The translations under genes were made by a program, and so were the position numbers. Below the pieces are notes generated by a model that worked only from the letters and a program-made list of their open reading frames with translations, had not been told where the DNA came from and searched no databases. Shown piece after piece: positions 1-12,439 of a stretch of 64,000 nucleotides of DNA (the stretch's first letter is position 1; each line of letters begins with the position of its first letter). The stretch covers positions 4,092,001-4,156,000 of the forward strand of contig JAGYXB010000825.1 in assembly GCA_022495005.1 (NCBI GenBank). Reading direction: 5' to 3'. Source of the stretch: Rhyacophila brunnea. Lineage: Eukaryota > Arthropoda > Insecta > Trichoptera > Rhyacophilidae.

Positions 1-1470
1 TAAAGTGCCTCCTTTAATAAAGCACAAAAAAAAATAGGTGAGCACCAAACATGTGATGAATCAGAATTTAAACTATAAAAAAGTTACTATTCTATGCAGG
101 GCCGGATTAATAACCTCAGGAGCCTTTAGCACTTATTTGTTGGCCAACCATTATTAATTGGTTTTAGCAAATTAAATGTACAATATAATACATGAAAATA
201 TAAATTCAAAAATTAGGAATATTTTGTTGTGTGCCTCCTTTCTCCTGATTCCTGGATTCTTTGATACTCTGCGTTGGCAACACTAAATAATATATTGTCT
301 CTACTTTTGTTTGCAACTTACATAATGTTATTTGCGATTTTACACGGTTATTCATGTAAAATCAAAACAATAGTAAGTATCTTGTTTATAAAAAAAGAAC
401 ATTATTATTGTTATTGTATATGTATATGTTTAAGAACATTTGTATGTTTAATATCTCTCACCCGCGTCTAAAAACTAAAATACACGGACAATCTATTGTA
501 TTAGAACATGTAAAATGTCCGGAAACAGTTTTTATACTATGTTCACAGAAATAAATCTTGGATTAGGATAAGGCCTGGCTGGACTAAAAGGCAGTGGTGA
601 ACTAAACTAAAAGCGAAAACACTTGCAGCTAAATTAATTATCACGCAAAATGCAGTATCGTGTATTTGGGCCCTCAGTTACCGTATTTTTACCAGCTTCA
701 TTTGCATACAACATGCAAGCTCTCCATCTCCAGAGAAGAGGATTTCTCTTCAACATCTTTGCGGCGGATTTTTAACTAAACTTTATGGTAGATAATAAAT
801 ATGCACTACATATAATAATGGTGCGTCAACCGCAGCCAAAGTGTTTAAACACGCGGCTATTGATTATTTTTATTTACGACTTAGCTAAAGCAATAATAAT
901 TCTACCTATCCAATGCGCCGTACTTTTCATTATGTACTGAATACACAAAATAATATGCCAAGTAATCAGTATACGCGTACTATCGAGTCTACAGAAAAAA
1001 AACACAGGTACTTAGATGCTTTCAGCGTACAGTTGAGATACTAAGCAATAATAATTAATCATGTCCCCCAAAATATAATCAACACCCGGTAACTACCAAG
1101 GCCGATTATATTCAGGCCGTGGTACTGTATTGGAATTACGATGATAATGCTAGTTATTGATTATCTTTTACCTGTTCGCATTAAAGGAAGATTTTCGATT
1201 GCATATTTCGTTCAAATTATTATCTTTTATTATGCAACAACCACTGTCTACAAACAGTTTACCACATTTCATTCGAAGTATGAGCAATAACTAGTAGGTT
1301 CTGCCATATAGGTTTACAGTTTCGTCTCACGGCCTGACTATCGTGGGTCTTGATATCTACGGTAAAAATTGTATCGAGACCTCAGAGTAATAATATAAAG
1401 AGAGCGGGTATTGCCGCGTTTCTTGCGTATAACGCACGGTATAACCTCAATTATGTATATTATTATTAAC
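1..1470. other. gene-free AT-rich stretch
   Basis: I see no conserved coding region here. A motif like a hAT terminus, cagggccggattaa, lies near position 97, but no matching inverted end is present in the window, so it can only be a truncated element. Confidence 0.5.
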
Positions 1471-1830
1471 TTAAATATGAAACGTTATACCATTATCAGT
1501 ACGGCTACAAAATCTAAACACAACATACTTAACGTTATGGCCTACTAAATTAACTGAAAATAATTACCACTAACTTTATACTTAACACGAAAACAATAAA
1601 TTTCAGCAACTCGTGATCGCAGTTTTTAAATTACTGTAGTCATCCAAATCAATATTTACCGGCGACGTGTACAAAACATATTTAATTCAGCCGTAGAAAT
1701 TCTATCTTACTCTAACCCTAACGCATATTGCGGAGATATAAGCGTGCCGAATGCTTTCTCACTTGCACTTATGGCTCGTTATTGTTCAGGCCTTGATCGA
1801 GACATAATTTTGCAGAAACAACAGGCGTGT
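1470..1830 (+). repeat. dispersed repeat, copy A (unidentified family)
   Basis: This stretch is diverged from, but collinear with, 15290-15640. Shared landmarks in the same order include 'atcagtacggctac', 'taccactaacttta', 'tatcttactct', 'gtgccgaatgctttctcac' and 'tgttcaggccttg'. No terminal repeats or coding potential are visible. It could be a non-autonomous transposon or part of a LINE untranslated region. Confidence 0.55.
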
Positions 1831-1911
1831 AATACAGAAATATGTTATATATGCGGAACGGGTCCTTTTCTAAAACATAATATATGCATATATAATACAG
1901 GGGGGTTCTAA

Positions 1912-2070
1912 GCTCCCATTTAGTTATGTGTAAATGCGGAATCTCAGCCACGCAGGTGGCTTAAAAAAGTGCGATACGGGTGTCTTCCGTCTGAACGCTC
2001 CCATTTAGTTATGTGTAAATGCGGAATCGAGCCACGCCGGTGGCTCGACACCGGAATCCCGTCTGAAAGC
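1912..2070 (+). repeat. direct duplication, 85-bp spacing
   Basis: A block beginning gctcccatttagttatgtgt occurs at 1912 and again at 1997, nearly identical for about 45 bases and followed by related 'gccacgc(a/c)ggtggc' palindromic cores. It looks like a two-copy local tandem duplication. Confidence 0.7.
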
Positions 2071-2114
2071 CCGCTAAGTCTTCTGTCGTGTCCGTGAGAG
2101 AGATGTGTCTAGAG

Positions 2115-2673
2115 CAGTGGTTCTCATGTGCAGCCCTGGTGCCCGCATGCGGCCACCAACATCATTTTCAGTATTTTTAATTCAATTGTTAAATTTTCGT
2201 TATTTGAAATGAGTCATGACCAAGTATTTAAAAACCATTTTAATAATACCACGGTTGAAAAATTTTGGTCGAAGTTATTCGTTGACAAAGAATCAAGTCA
2301 ATTCAAAGAGTTGGCAACAATTGGTTTATTAATATTGTCGTTTTTCCTACTGCTGTATACTGTGAAAAATCATTCAGTGTAATGCACTTCATAAAAACAA
2401 ATATCGAAGTCAGTTGACAGATGTAAACTTAGAAGCAGCCATGCGGCTTGCATTAGAAAAAGGAGTATTGAGGAATTTCCATTTGCATTATTTTTAAATA
2501 AATAGATATCTACTAAAATGTTCAAATAATGTCTTTTATTAATCGGAATTGAAATTTAGCTTTAATTTTTTCAATCACAACAAAAGTGAAATTTGGTGCA
2601 GCCGCCAGACGTTTCCATAGAACTGTCAATGTCAATTGTGCGGCCACAGTTAAATTTCACGTGAGAATCACTG
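2115..2673 (+). mobile_element. hAT-type non-autonomous element with transposase remnant
   Basis: The element is bounded by terminal inverted repeats cagtggttctca (left) and tgagaatcactg (right, 11 of 12 complementary). A perfect 8-bp duplication, gtctagag, flanks it at 2107-2114 and 2674-2681. An 8-bp duplication and CAGTGG-type ends are the hAT signature. The interior keeps only the end of a transposase (see the pseudogene at 2206-2470), so it cannot mobilise itself. Confidence 0.9.
2206..2470 (+). pseudogene. hAT transposase C-terminal fragment (ZBED5/SCAND3-like)
   Basis: Reading on the plus strand, with one frame change near 2365, gives a C-terminal hAT dimerisation segment. It runs from 'FKNHFNN...KFW' through 'KELATIGL' to a second-frame 'CEKSFSVM' and 'KYRSQLTDVNLEAAMRLAL'. 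These motifs match the last helices of the ZBED5/SCAN-domain-3-type hAT transposases. The upstream BED finger and RNase H-like catalytic core are missing. The fragment sits inside the 2115-2673 element and is non-functional. Confidence 0.75.
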
Positions 2674-2681
2674 GTCTAGAG

Positions 2682-5600
2682 TCTATCTAGACTCTTCCCA
2701 ACCATGCCTCGACCTGGCCACATCATTGGCTTCAAACATAATGTTACCATCGATGGTGCAGCTGATGGCAACGAGCAGCAGAGTATCACATGTTAAGCAG
2801 TTTCCTCAGCGCTACATTCGCAGTTTACAGGATCATCGGAGTGTCGCCATTTATTTACAGTGTTATTGGTTCTAGTTACAACGGTTTGTATCTGATTCAT
2901 CATACTCCAAACTGTTAGCTTCTGAAGGTAGCGTAGTCGCATCTCACATCTTAATATCTTGAGGAAGATTTAAAAAAAATACGTATACCCCAGGTACAAC
3001 ATAGTAATGGTACAATATGTGATCGTAATAACTACATGTACCTACCTACTATATTATATTAAAGCTGGCATAATATATTAGGCGTTCCGTACACAGAATC
3101 AACAGCGACCTCAATATAATGTATCTGAACTCAGAAAAGCCAACGAAATTGCTTTCCCGATCTCGCACACACCGGTGCGATTTATCCCATAAAGCAGTGG
3201 TTTTCAAACTTTGTGGTTTCGCGGTGGCCTACATGTATAAAGATTTTAATATCGCCCTAAAAATACCAAATAGTGAGAACATTCTGCCTGTTGTTCAAAG
3301 TTAAAATCTTGAGTTCACAATATATACTTACAGGAAACGACATTTTCGGCATATAGATGGAGAAAAGTGAAGTCAAATCCGATTTCGACCCCATGTCTAA
3401 TATACGATAAGGGAAGAGAAGAATGCTGCGTTCAAATTTTGTTATTGCCCAAGGAAAACAGCCTCCAAAGTATACGAATCTATCATTGTGACCGTACCCT
3501 TAGGTAGATCAACGAATTGAATTCAGATTTCCTATAGTGGTGGTTTTCAATGAAGTATTTAGATGAGGCAGTCGGTTCCGTATGATGTAAGTACCAATAT
3601 TTTAAAAGATTGCGTATTTTTAGAGTATAATTTGTTTAGCTACAATAACTAGGTAAGTACTATAACAACTAGTGGCAGTTTATCGCAATACCCAAACTTT
3701 CACAATGAGGCCGTACCTTTAAAACCTTTAATTTTTTCCCGGATATGTAATTAACTACCAGTAGAGTTGTGTTGCATGAATCTTTATACTAAAAAACCTC
3801 AGTTTATAAAAAATATGCGACTGTTTACGACTTGGGAATTTTTTGACAAAGCGTGTTCCTCCTGCGTCCCACGGAAAACAGCCACCACTATTAAAATTTC
3901 CTATTTCTTTTTTTATTCCTTATGCACTCTGCATGCACCTTAGAGCGGAATGCAGAAACATTTGTCATAACAAAAATTTCCTTAGCAGAAAACACTATGC
4001 AGAAACATTGTCCTTAGTTAAGATCATTTCTATTGAAAATAATACCATATTTAAAAATTCTCGTTAGGTAAATTAGGTAAATTATTTTATAATTGTTAAA
4101 CGATGACAAAAATATGACAACTGCATTTTATAAATGCAATAACCATAAATACATATTAATATTTAATTATAATACTCTTATGTTTCCGTTATAAGTCATT
4201 ATACGTGATTCCACAGGCACCGCAAGATATTTTTTTAACATGGTAACACTAGCGTTAAGCGTTATTCTTCACCTGGTATTTTGTATTTCTGCGGGTTGGC
4301 GTATAAAAGTAAAATAATATTCTACAAGTACATGCCAAAAGAAATAACACTATCAATATCCATATTGAGATACATTGTTAAATAAATTTGAGTGTATGGA
4401 CTGTGTTATAGACATGCGAATTTATTTTGACAGCAGCTGTCAGTGGTAAATGGTAATACAGAAGGGGGCGTGTTCATAACAAAAGTAGTCTATGGTTAAG
4501 GATTCCTTAACTCTATACTCAGGATTGTCTATAGTTAAGTCATGCTTTTCGGCGACTTATCCTTAGGAACGAAATCTTAGATTGTGCATTCCGCTCTTAG
4601 AGCTTAGAATAACAATTTATAAAGTTTCATATACATACCTACAGAACATAATATCTATTATAAGACAGGGTGAGTAAGTACCTAGTACCTACATAACAAA
4701 AAGGTTCTTTTACTATTGAATATGGCAATAGACGAACTATTTGAAAGAAAATGAATCACAGTTTTCCGTATGCTATGAGTGAGATGACACGAAACTAGTA
4801 GCATACTATGATATAAGTAAATCTATGAAAATATCAGTTAATCTAGATTTATTGACCCAATACAATGGTCTGGCATTAGGTATATAGTAAATAATCTAAA
4901 TAAAATTAATCTATGTACGTTAGGTCAGGACATTTTTTTATTATTATAACCAGGTTAGGTAAAATAGCGCAATATATCCTTGAACTTTAGACACTGTCGG
5001 TAATAATATAGATACTCATTTCTTTCGTAAATACCAAGACTGAAAATGACAGAAGGCATCTACCATAAAAAGAGGTACATTTAAATGACAAACATTTAAG
5101 TATACAGAATGAACCCACGCGACGCCTCTACAATTTTTCAAAGACATTTCCAAATAAAATGTTAATTCTTTTATTAAATTTATGATGCATCGCTTTCACT
5201 GTTGTAATAGCCATTTACTTTGCGTATACATTTATTAAGAATCGTATTCAATCTGGTTCAATATTATTCTACTCTACATATTCCATTGGGGTCGTCCATA
5301 AATGAATTCACACGATTTTTGGTATTTTCAACGCCCCCACTCCATCAACACTGAAAATACTTTACCCCCTAATACTTTACCCCCTAATATTTTATAACTC
5401 AGCCCGTTCGTTAAAACGATTTTATTACGACACAATTAATCATCACGTATATCAGACCAAAGACGTGGCATCATATATGGGGGTATTGATATATTCCACT
5501 TGCGTGAGAATAAATTTCTTTATACATTATTTTATACGTACCTAGATACTTAGTGTTTTATCAGTATGTTACAAATAGTAGCTTTGCATTTTTTATGTCA

Positions 5601-8270
5601 TGTTATAGACGTCTTGAATTTGTGAATGTAATTTCAACTACTTATAATAATTATTTATTATAGTATGTAAAATAAATGAATTTGAACTATTACTTCTATA
5701 CTTTCATTATTTAAATTTAAAATTAATTAATAATAAGCCCGTCTTCATTTACTTTTTACCTTGATTGTCTGCTGAACAATGCATCTGACTAAATTTTATA
5801 AGAATCGCTTTTATCGAAATGTAGTGTAGTTAGAGTTCAGTTTAAAGTACATACAATATGTATAATATAATAAAAACAATTCACCTTAACAATATCCTAC
5901 AAAATTAAATTATTTTCTGACGCATCAGTGAAACGCCAAATAATGTTCAACTGTACGCGCGACGAAAATTTGTACTTGCTTCGCATTCATTGAGAGAACG
6001 TGGAGTCGGACGCACGTCACTTTGCTGCGTGATGGCGACGGGCCAATTAATTCTAAAATCGTATAAAGATGACTAAAAACTTTACCCATTTACTTTAAAA
6101 AGCAAACATGTCAATGAATATATTATTATTGATACTAATAGAATAATAAACAGAACATAAAATGGACGTATGTTGGATTTATATGAGAAATAATATTTCG
6201 TTTGACAGGCGTAATTTTCACCCGCGACCCGCAATCCGCACATCGCCTAGCAACGATCTTTTTAGACCGTGCCTCAACTAATGCATGGCCAAGAATAAAA
6301 TATTGACGTATGCAATCTAGTTAACTTTAGAATTTGGCCTTTATTACAATGCTACTAGAGTTCATTTCATCTATCTGTACATTTATCTGTTTATTTCGAA
6401 AAAAAAAATTTTTTTAGTGAGTTTTTAGTTCTAGTTCTGGCAGCATGAGTTTCAGACTAATATTTTATTTTTCACACACTTCACCCATACAATAAATAAT
6501 ACGTCGATGATAACGTCAAACCAAATCGCATAATATAATATTTATTACTAACAATACCTACTCATTGATGACCTTCTCAAACAATAAGTTCTACGTTCCA
6601 CTTCATTATCATTCTTACGGCAAAAGCAGCTTTCTAATCTACGTTAGCTGTTTATTATTGTCACATGGGAGATGCAAATAATAAAATAATGCACGCGGCG
6701 AACGAGCGCGTTTTTATCTTTTACTTTTTAACCCTCACATCGCTGAAAAAAAAACTCATCTGGGGCATTGATCCACTAACCGGCCGATCGGTCCAGTTTC
6801 TTCTTTACCGGCTGATAAAAACGGAACGACTTTTGCGTTACAATGTCTTTCACCATCTTCAACTAGACAATCATGTGCCTAGCTGGATTCATTATTATAA
6901 AGTGTGCTGACATTTTGTTTGAATTGCAGGTCACAGTATATTGAAATAAAAAAAATACGGATAAGCTACTTGTTTAAGAGCATCTCTGCAAATGAGAAGT
7001 AAACGTGATAGTCCATAAATATTTACTGGTCTCAAAGCTATGGATAGTTAGCATTTTTTTTGTATTGTATTTCTTTTGACCCGGATATACCTATACATCA
7101 CAGTAACGACATTCTTTCCCGCGGGAAAGTTGAAGCCGTAATACCTTCGCAAGGTATCTATCTATCTATCTATCAAGTCACAAGTATATTAGAATATTAT
7201 GGCACCTATTACTAAAATGTGGAGGTCACAGGATGGATGATTAAGGAACCCTTCCCTCTATCTGTATTATATATAGGTATAGAGCGTAAACATAATATTA
7301 TTATGAAAGTGAAAAATTTCATACAAACCGAGTGAAGTGTTTGAGAAGTTTGTTGTAGGTATAGAAAACCATAGGAAAACCACAGAATGTTGCATATGAC
7401 AAGATAAGGGTTTCTTCAACACATTTGAGAAAGGCTCACCGTCAGTGAAAACATCGAGATTCGACGCCGAAGGAGGGCGTCGCCATATGATGGTCACTCC
7501 ACCTTCAGCTATGAGGATAGTGGGATGCAGGGGAGACACATAGCTAGGACATTTTAAAGGCGTCATGATCCACGAGAGCGAAGAAACTATGATTGTTACT
7601 TTCGCTAAACAACATACATTTGTACCTACTATAACTATAAAAACGCAATCCTTAGGAAACTGTCAAAACAACGTTTTTGCAGTTGTAGATTGTTTAATTA
7701 AACATCTTTCGGTAAAAACTATTTGCAATTAATTCTTCATTTCGGATCGGGATTTAGTTTTTTTAACGTTTATGTATGGACGACTTCACCCTTCACTGAT
7801 TGGTTGACTAAACGTGGGCAGACGAAAATGTGTCAAACCCCGGATACCTAATATTCTACCAAAATGAAAGGTTGCAATTTGCAACATCGATGACGCATTT
7901 TAAAGCCATGTGTGGTTTTACCTGCAAAATTAATGTTGATAATAATTACCAATTTAATAATTATGTATGATAGGTAGGTAGGTAAGTTTATAAAAAAAAA
8001 GAACGTTGTGCGTGTTAAATGACGTTTCTCTATTATCGATGTTGCCGATATTAATATTATAATAATCTAATATACCTAGGTAGGTATTTCGTTAAAGTAA
8101 GGACGTCGCTGATAGCTATAATATAATTTATGCTATTTACCATTTATGAGTTATTTAAATGATCTACTGTTAATTTCAATTTGATTTTATTTTGAAGAAC
8201 GTTATTGTCAAAATCATGCGATCATCAATATTATAATATAAGCAGATAGGTATGTATATCGCTTACAAAA
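2682..8270. other. gene-free AT-rich stretch
   Basis: No recognisable exon, RNA gene or complete transposon was found. A hAT-like left end (cagtggttttcaaac) occurs at about 3196 without a partner. Short direct repeats of 'actttaccccctaata' occur at about 5355-5390, and an (ATCT)n microsatellite lies at about 7155. A 99-codon open frame on the minus strand at 7267-7566 has no recognisable motif. Confidence 0.45.
7155..7178 (+). repeat. (ATCT)n microsatellite
   Basis: About five uninterrupted copies of the tetranucleotide are visible. Confidence 0.85.
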
Positions 8271-8279
8271 CATTCAAAA

Positions 8280-8335
8280 TGCAACGAGTAAGATGGGCCG
8301 GACATGCCTATTCTAACTGGCGTTGAAACAACAAA
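8280..8335 (+). pseudogene. LINE C-terminal relic
   Basis: The plus strand translates to a short 'MQRVRWAGHAY' followed by a stop. The motif resembles the 'RLRWAGHV' block near the C-terminus of RTE/CR1-type reverse transcriptase proteins. Nothing else of the LINE is recognisable around it, so this is a tentative call. Confidence 0.35.
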
Positions 8336-8939
8336 ATGAACATCGGGTGTGTGTAACGAAACCCAGATGTTTTCAAAAAGTGTTAATACAACATTTAAAG
8401 ACGTGCAATGAATGAGTTCTTTACAGAATTATAATAACAATAAACAGAGACGCGCGTCTGTTTATAATAAAATTCAAAAGACGTACACGACATGCAGTAC
8501 ATTTGATTTAATCAAAATTATAAATTGAATTGAAAGACAGCCGGTAAACGAAATAATCCAATCGGATTCTAATTGGATTCTAATATGTACAGACGGAATC
8601 TTTTTAATGTGATAATATCAACGAAATAGAAATAATATTGATTTGAAAACATTTCACCGATAAATTAATTGCCGAATTTGCTATAAAAACATAAGATAAA
8701 TATAATAGAGGAAGTTAATAAAATAAAATGCCGCTTATTTCAATTCATATTAATAACAATATAGGTACCTAGGTATATACTATATTATATACGATGAGAT
8801 TGCGAAAATATTTGATTCGCAAAGAATGTGCACGATTAACGGAAAAATAAAGACAAAAGGAAATTTTTTTTTAAATCTGTAGACACCTATGTACATAATA
8901 TAATATGTTTTATTCATTATGATCAATTAAATGTGTTAC

Positions 8940-8993
8940 CTTTTTTGGTCCATTCTGCACAATGGTCTCGTATTCCAATCCTTCCACAGACAT
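8940..8993 (-). CDS. candidate first coding exon, unidentified protein
   Basis: On the minus strand an ATG at 8993-8991 opens an 18-codon frame, MSVEGLEYETIVQNGPKK, which ends exactly at a consensus donor (AAG followed by GTAACA at 8939-8934). That makes a phase-0 first exon. Immediately upstream, 9050-9300 is unusually rich in CpG and GC for this window, as expected of a promoter or 5' untranslated region. I do not recognise the peptide and found no later exon to the left, so the gene may continue through a long intron out of the window. A chance ATG-to-donor frame is the main alternative. Confidence 0.4.
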
Positions 8994-8999
8994 GGTATT

Positions 9000-9320
9000 A
9001 TAAAATAATTATATGGGTTTATAAAATCACAAATTTAATGCAGCCACACAATAAAACACAACGCGCGTCTCGCGAATTTGCAGACTGCAGACTATTATAA
9101 ACGATAGAAAAAAAAGCCGGCGGCGTGACTAGGAACGGTAAATGAGATGGACGCGCGACAATCTTCCCCGGTTATCAATCTGGTAATGCCGGTTGGTACT
9201 TGGTGCAGTTGCTGGATTGAAAAACTGCTGAAGAATGAAGAGTGGTAAGGAATGAATTTGGAATGGTCTGTCAGCGCGCAGCTTGCCGCAATTAGTCTAT
9301 GGCTTGCCGGCTTGTAGTAA
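9000..9320 (-). promoter_or_regulatory. possible promoter/5' UTR of the 8940-8993 exon
   Basis: This stretch has clustered CpG (for example acgcgcgtctcgcg and gacgcgcgac) in an otherwise AT-rich setting, directly upstream of the candidate minus-strand exon. No TATA or initiator could be assigned with confidence. Confidence 0.3.
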
Positions 9321-9901
9321 AAAAATGTAAATGTTTACGCGGATTAATACTGCCAGTTTAAAAAAGATTTTTTCCATACTGATTACAGTAATTTCAACGA
9401 GATTTTGGAGGAGTCCATCTCTTTGAGTAATTTAAATTTTAGTCATTGGAAGAAAAGGATAGGTACTTTAGACTTAATTTGTTTCTTTAATAATGTTTTT
9501 TTTACTTATCAATGCTGTTTTATTTTCATTTGAATGAAATAACCACCAGGAGCGATACAGTTTCACCAACATCACAATATTGAATTTAGCAAGTGATTGT
9601 CTACGGATTTCATATAAATTATATATTCTCTATGAATATCGCGAACTGACAGTTTATTGACACTTCGTATCTCATTAATTGAAGAGTAAATTACTTTGTC
9701 GGTTTATTGACAAACATATGCAATAGTTATTGGAGAGCTTTTTCATTTTTTGAAGTAGGTGTTCATTGAATTTGGATAATTCCTTATCTTTTAAATCTAA
9801 TTGTAATACATTTCGGTTGATTGAGGTTAAGTGTATGCGGCATTATTTCACCACGAATTCATCGCTTTATAGACAATGCTAAATTAAATCAAAGGCATAG
9901 A

Positions 9902-10039
9902 GATACAATACTCCACATCGTTTTTGTGGTCATGGCCTTTTGAGACCTCAAAACAAGCCAAAACTTACTGTAACCCAAAAATAAGCAGGTTCTATTAGGT
10001 TTTTGATCTCAGGTCACAAACGATATGGAGTACTGTATA
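9902..10039. mobile_element. palindromic MITE
   Basis: The left arm 'atactccacatcg...gtggtca' pairs with the right arm 'ggtcacaaacgatatggagtac'. This gives a roughly 138-bp imperfect palindrome in TA-rich flanks. It has no coding capacity, and the family is unassigned. Confidence 0.6.
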
Positions 10040-10221
10040 TTTACCAAATAATATTCTGAAGCTTTCCTACCATAGATAGAAGCAGAATTTTAGTATGTAG
10101 AACATTGTAATACGTCTTCAGTGAGTACTGTCTTAGTATGTGAGTAGCTTAGTAAGTGATACAGCAATCTGCTACCAGACAGGATAAGAAGTATGGTAAT
10201 ACTTCTAACGTCCACCACCTT

Positions 10222-10475
10222 AGATAAAATAATTACAAGATATAAAGAACTTTTTATATACCAAATTTTTAAATTTTCTGTTGAATCATATAAACTTGAC
10301 AATTCTATGTATTAATAAATACTGGATAAATATAGAATACTGAAATGTCATTTCGACATTTCATATTGATTTCCATAGTAACGCATGTATATATTAATAA
10401 TTTAGTTGCTAGGACTGGATACACAAGAAAAAATGTGTACTGGACAAACAATAATACGAGCTAATAAAAACATAG
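10222..10475 (-). repeat. dispersed repeat, copy A of an inverted pair
   Basis: The reverse complement of this segment matches 29205-29690. The shared blocks include the tract 'aaaaagttctttttat', the self-complementary 'gaaatgtcatttcgacatttc', 'ttactatggaaatcaatat' and 'gctcgtattcttgtttgtcc'. It appears to be a non-autonomous element of unknown class. Confidence 0.65.
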
Positions 10476-10824
10476 TAATTAAATGAACATATATAGAATT
10501 TCATATACCACTTAAGTAACCGGTTGATGGAAAAACTCACTTCAAGATCAATGGTAGACGTGACCTATATTGCACTTGAACAAATCAAGATCAATGCCTA
10601 TTAATTCATTATGTAAGTCCAACGCAACTATTGCATTGTCCATTAGATATAATTAGCATGTTATTTAAATGTGGTAATTAATTAGTAATTAACAGGTCCG
10701 CAGTGAATGAGTTAAGTAACCTATGTGCAGTTAATCATACTATCTGAATAATAGGGCCAATAATAATACGTATTTAGTTTAATTTGCTGATACACAGTTA
10801 ACCAAACCAATAAAAATTCAACAG

Positions 10825-11060
10825 CCCACAATGGCCGCATGGCTTAAGCGTCAGCCTATAGCGTCATGGGTCCCAGGTTTGAATTCTGGGTCTGGCAAAT
10901 ACATATATTGTTTCTCTATTTGTGTTTGAATCAGAGTATGGACCTAATAGGTTGAGCAAGTGGCTGACATCCATTTCTCGTAAAAACATAATCTGTTAAT
11001 ACAAACCTCCACTCTGTAGAGACCCATATGATCATATTAAGATCGGACATGGCCGGGAAA
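10825..11060 (+). repeat. tRNA-headed SINE, copy 1
   Basis: The head contains an A-box-like 'atggccgcatgg' and a B-box-like 'ggtttgaattctg', in the layout of a Leu/Ser-type tRNA. It is followed by a tRNA-unrelated body ('ggacctaataggttgagcaa', 'acaaacctccactctgtag') and the tail 'gatcggacatggcc'. The same head and body occur at 20745-20976 and 45207-45443, which defines a SINE family. Internal RNA polymerase III promoter boxes are expected to drive it. Confidence 0.8.
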
Positions 11061-11690
11061 AAGAAACCTCAATGTAACGCTGTTTGTCCATGGTCTGTCA
11101 TGATATCGGCCAACTGTGAATCGTCATCATGGTCCGAAGTGCCGGCCTGTACATTTATATGCGCGCTTGTCCACGCAACAACATCTGAGATTAGTAATGC
11201 ATATTATGTCATTCCGACATAATGCAAAACAAGTATGTTCTTGTCCACAAATCCGATTACTGATTAGTCATTATTTATCCACCCACGTCGACAGCGAATA
11301 CAATATACCTACCACATACCTGCTGAAATGTTTAATTACAGTATCTTTACCTATATAGAACTTGTGGAAAGTAAGCCATGTTGACCATGGACAAACACCG
11401 TGACTGACAAACAGGTGAATTTGGGCGAGAGTCTGTTATATTATAATAAAATAGGTTTTCCAAATGTGTATTATAAAAAATTGACAAATTGATAAAGTTT
11501 AGAAAAATATTCACACATCAGAACATCCGACATTGTTTACAATCAGTGACTTCTGTATGTAAATATGTAAACAATTTTACGAACTGGAAATTTTGACTTA
11601 AATCGAGTTCCGCAAAATTGAGGTTTTACTGTAATGAGAATATTGCCAAATGAGAAAAGTTGGGAACAACCGAACTAATAAAATGTGTTG
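11061..11690. other. intergenic or 5' UTR/intron region upstream of TP53RK
   Basis: No conserved coding sequence was found. The segment probably contains the TP53RK promoter and a 5' untranslated intron, because a polypyrimidine tract and CAG acceptor lie at about 11689-11700 just before its ATG. Confidence 0.4.
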
Positions 11691-11700
11691 ATTTTTTCCA
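11689..11700 (+). promoter_or_regulatory. splice acceptor before the TP53RK start
   Basis: The tract gattttttccag ends four bases before the ATG at 11705. The pyrimidine run plus CAG fits a 3' splice site, which would place an intron in the 5' untranslated region. Confidence 0.55.
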
Positions 11701-11704
11701 GAAT

Positions 11705-12439
11705 ATGGCTTGTCTTACAGAATCTGGATTTAAGCTTATTAAACAGGGTGCAGAAGCTAAACTCTACGTTGGGAATTATCTTGGTAGACCTGCGATCATT
11801 AAAGAAAGGTTTTTAAAAACATACAGGCATCCAGACTTGGATCCCAAACTTACTAAAGACAGAATGAAAGCCGAAGCGAGATCAATCGTGCGCTGCAAAT
11901 CATCAGGAATAAGAACACCCGCATTGTATTTAGTGGACCTTGACAGAAGAAGGATTTACATGGAATACTTAGAAAACAGCATCACAATAAAGGATTATAT
12001 TATAAAGCTCACAGAAAATGTAGAGTTAATCACCGATGAAGACGAAATTTGTAAAGATTTACTTCATAAATTGACTGACAAGATCGGCAAAGTCCTGGCA
12101 TGCATGCATAAAAATAATATAATTCACGGAGATTTGACTACGTCAAATATGCTTTTAACGCCAATTCCTGCTAACTTAAGAGACTTGAAAGAATTGGAAT
12201 CCACCGAAATTGTCCTCATAGATTTTGGATTATCTTTCGTGGCATCCGCAGCGGAGGATAAAGGAGTCGATTTGTATGTGCTAGAAAGAGCTCTGACCAG
12301 TACGCATAGTATTGCTCCAGATTTATTCACAAAAGTCTTGGAGATGTATAAAAAAGTTGGCAAAAAACAATGTCACGAAGTATTACAAAAATATGAAGAA
12401 ATAAGTGTTAGAGGAAGAAAACGTACCATGGTTGGATAA
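11705..12439 (+). CDS. TP53RK: EKC/KEOPS complex kinase TP53RK (Bud32/PRPK)
   Basis: This encodes the small atypical kinase/ATPase of the KEOPS complex, which supports Kae1/OSGEP in threonylcarbamoylation of A37 in ANN-decoding tRNAs (family knowledge). The protein is 244 aa, close to the human 253. Visible features are the nucleotide-binding start LIKQGAEAKLYVG (residues 11-23), Lys33 in IIKERF, Glu57 in the helix KAEAR, the catalytic loop HGDLTTSNML (141-150, Asp143 and Asn148), DFGLS (173-177), EDKGVDLYVLE (184-194) and the basic C-terminal RGRKR (236-240) before TMVG. All catalytic residues are present. The open frame extends upstream without an ATG. The first ATG, at 11705, follows ttttttccag, a likely splice acceptor, so a 5' untranslated intron is probable. 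The coding region itself has no intron. Confidence 0.95.
   Translation: MACLTESGFKLIKQGAEAKLYVGNYLGRPAIIKERFLKTYRHPDLDPKLTKDRMKAEARSIVRCKSSGIRTPALYLVDLDRRRIYMEYLENSITIKDYIIKLTENVELITDEDEICKDLLHKLTDKIGKVLACMHKNNIIHGDLTTSNMLLTPIPANLRDLKELESTEIVLIDFGLSFVASAAEDKGVDLYVLERALTSTHSIAPDLFTKVLEMYKKVGKKQCHEVLQKYEEISVRGRKRTMVG

Noticed and set aside
3119..3304. A complete hAT element starting with cagtggttttcaaac
   Set aside because: No inverted right end or 8-bp duplication could be found downstream; the only similar word (3538) is in the same orientation.
7267..7566. 99-codon minus-strand open frame
   Set aside because: No recognisable motif, no splice or promoter context, single chance-length frame.
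11660..11704. Upstream extension of TP53RK beginning at 11660
   Set aside because: That codon is TTG, not ATG, and a splice acceptor lies in the extension at 11689-11700; the ATG at 11705 fits the family.
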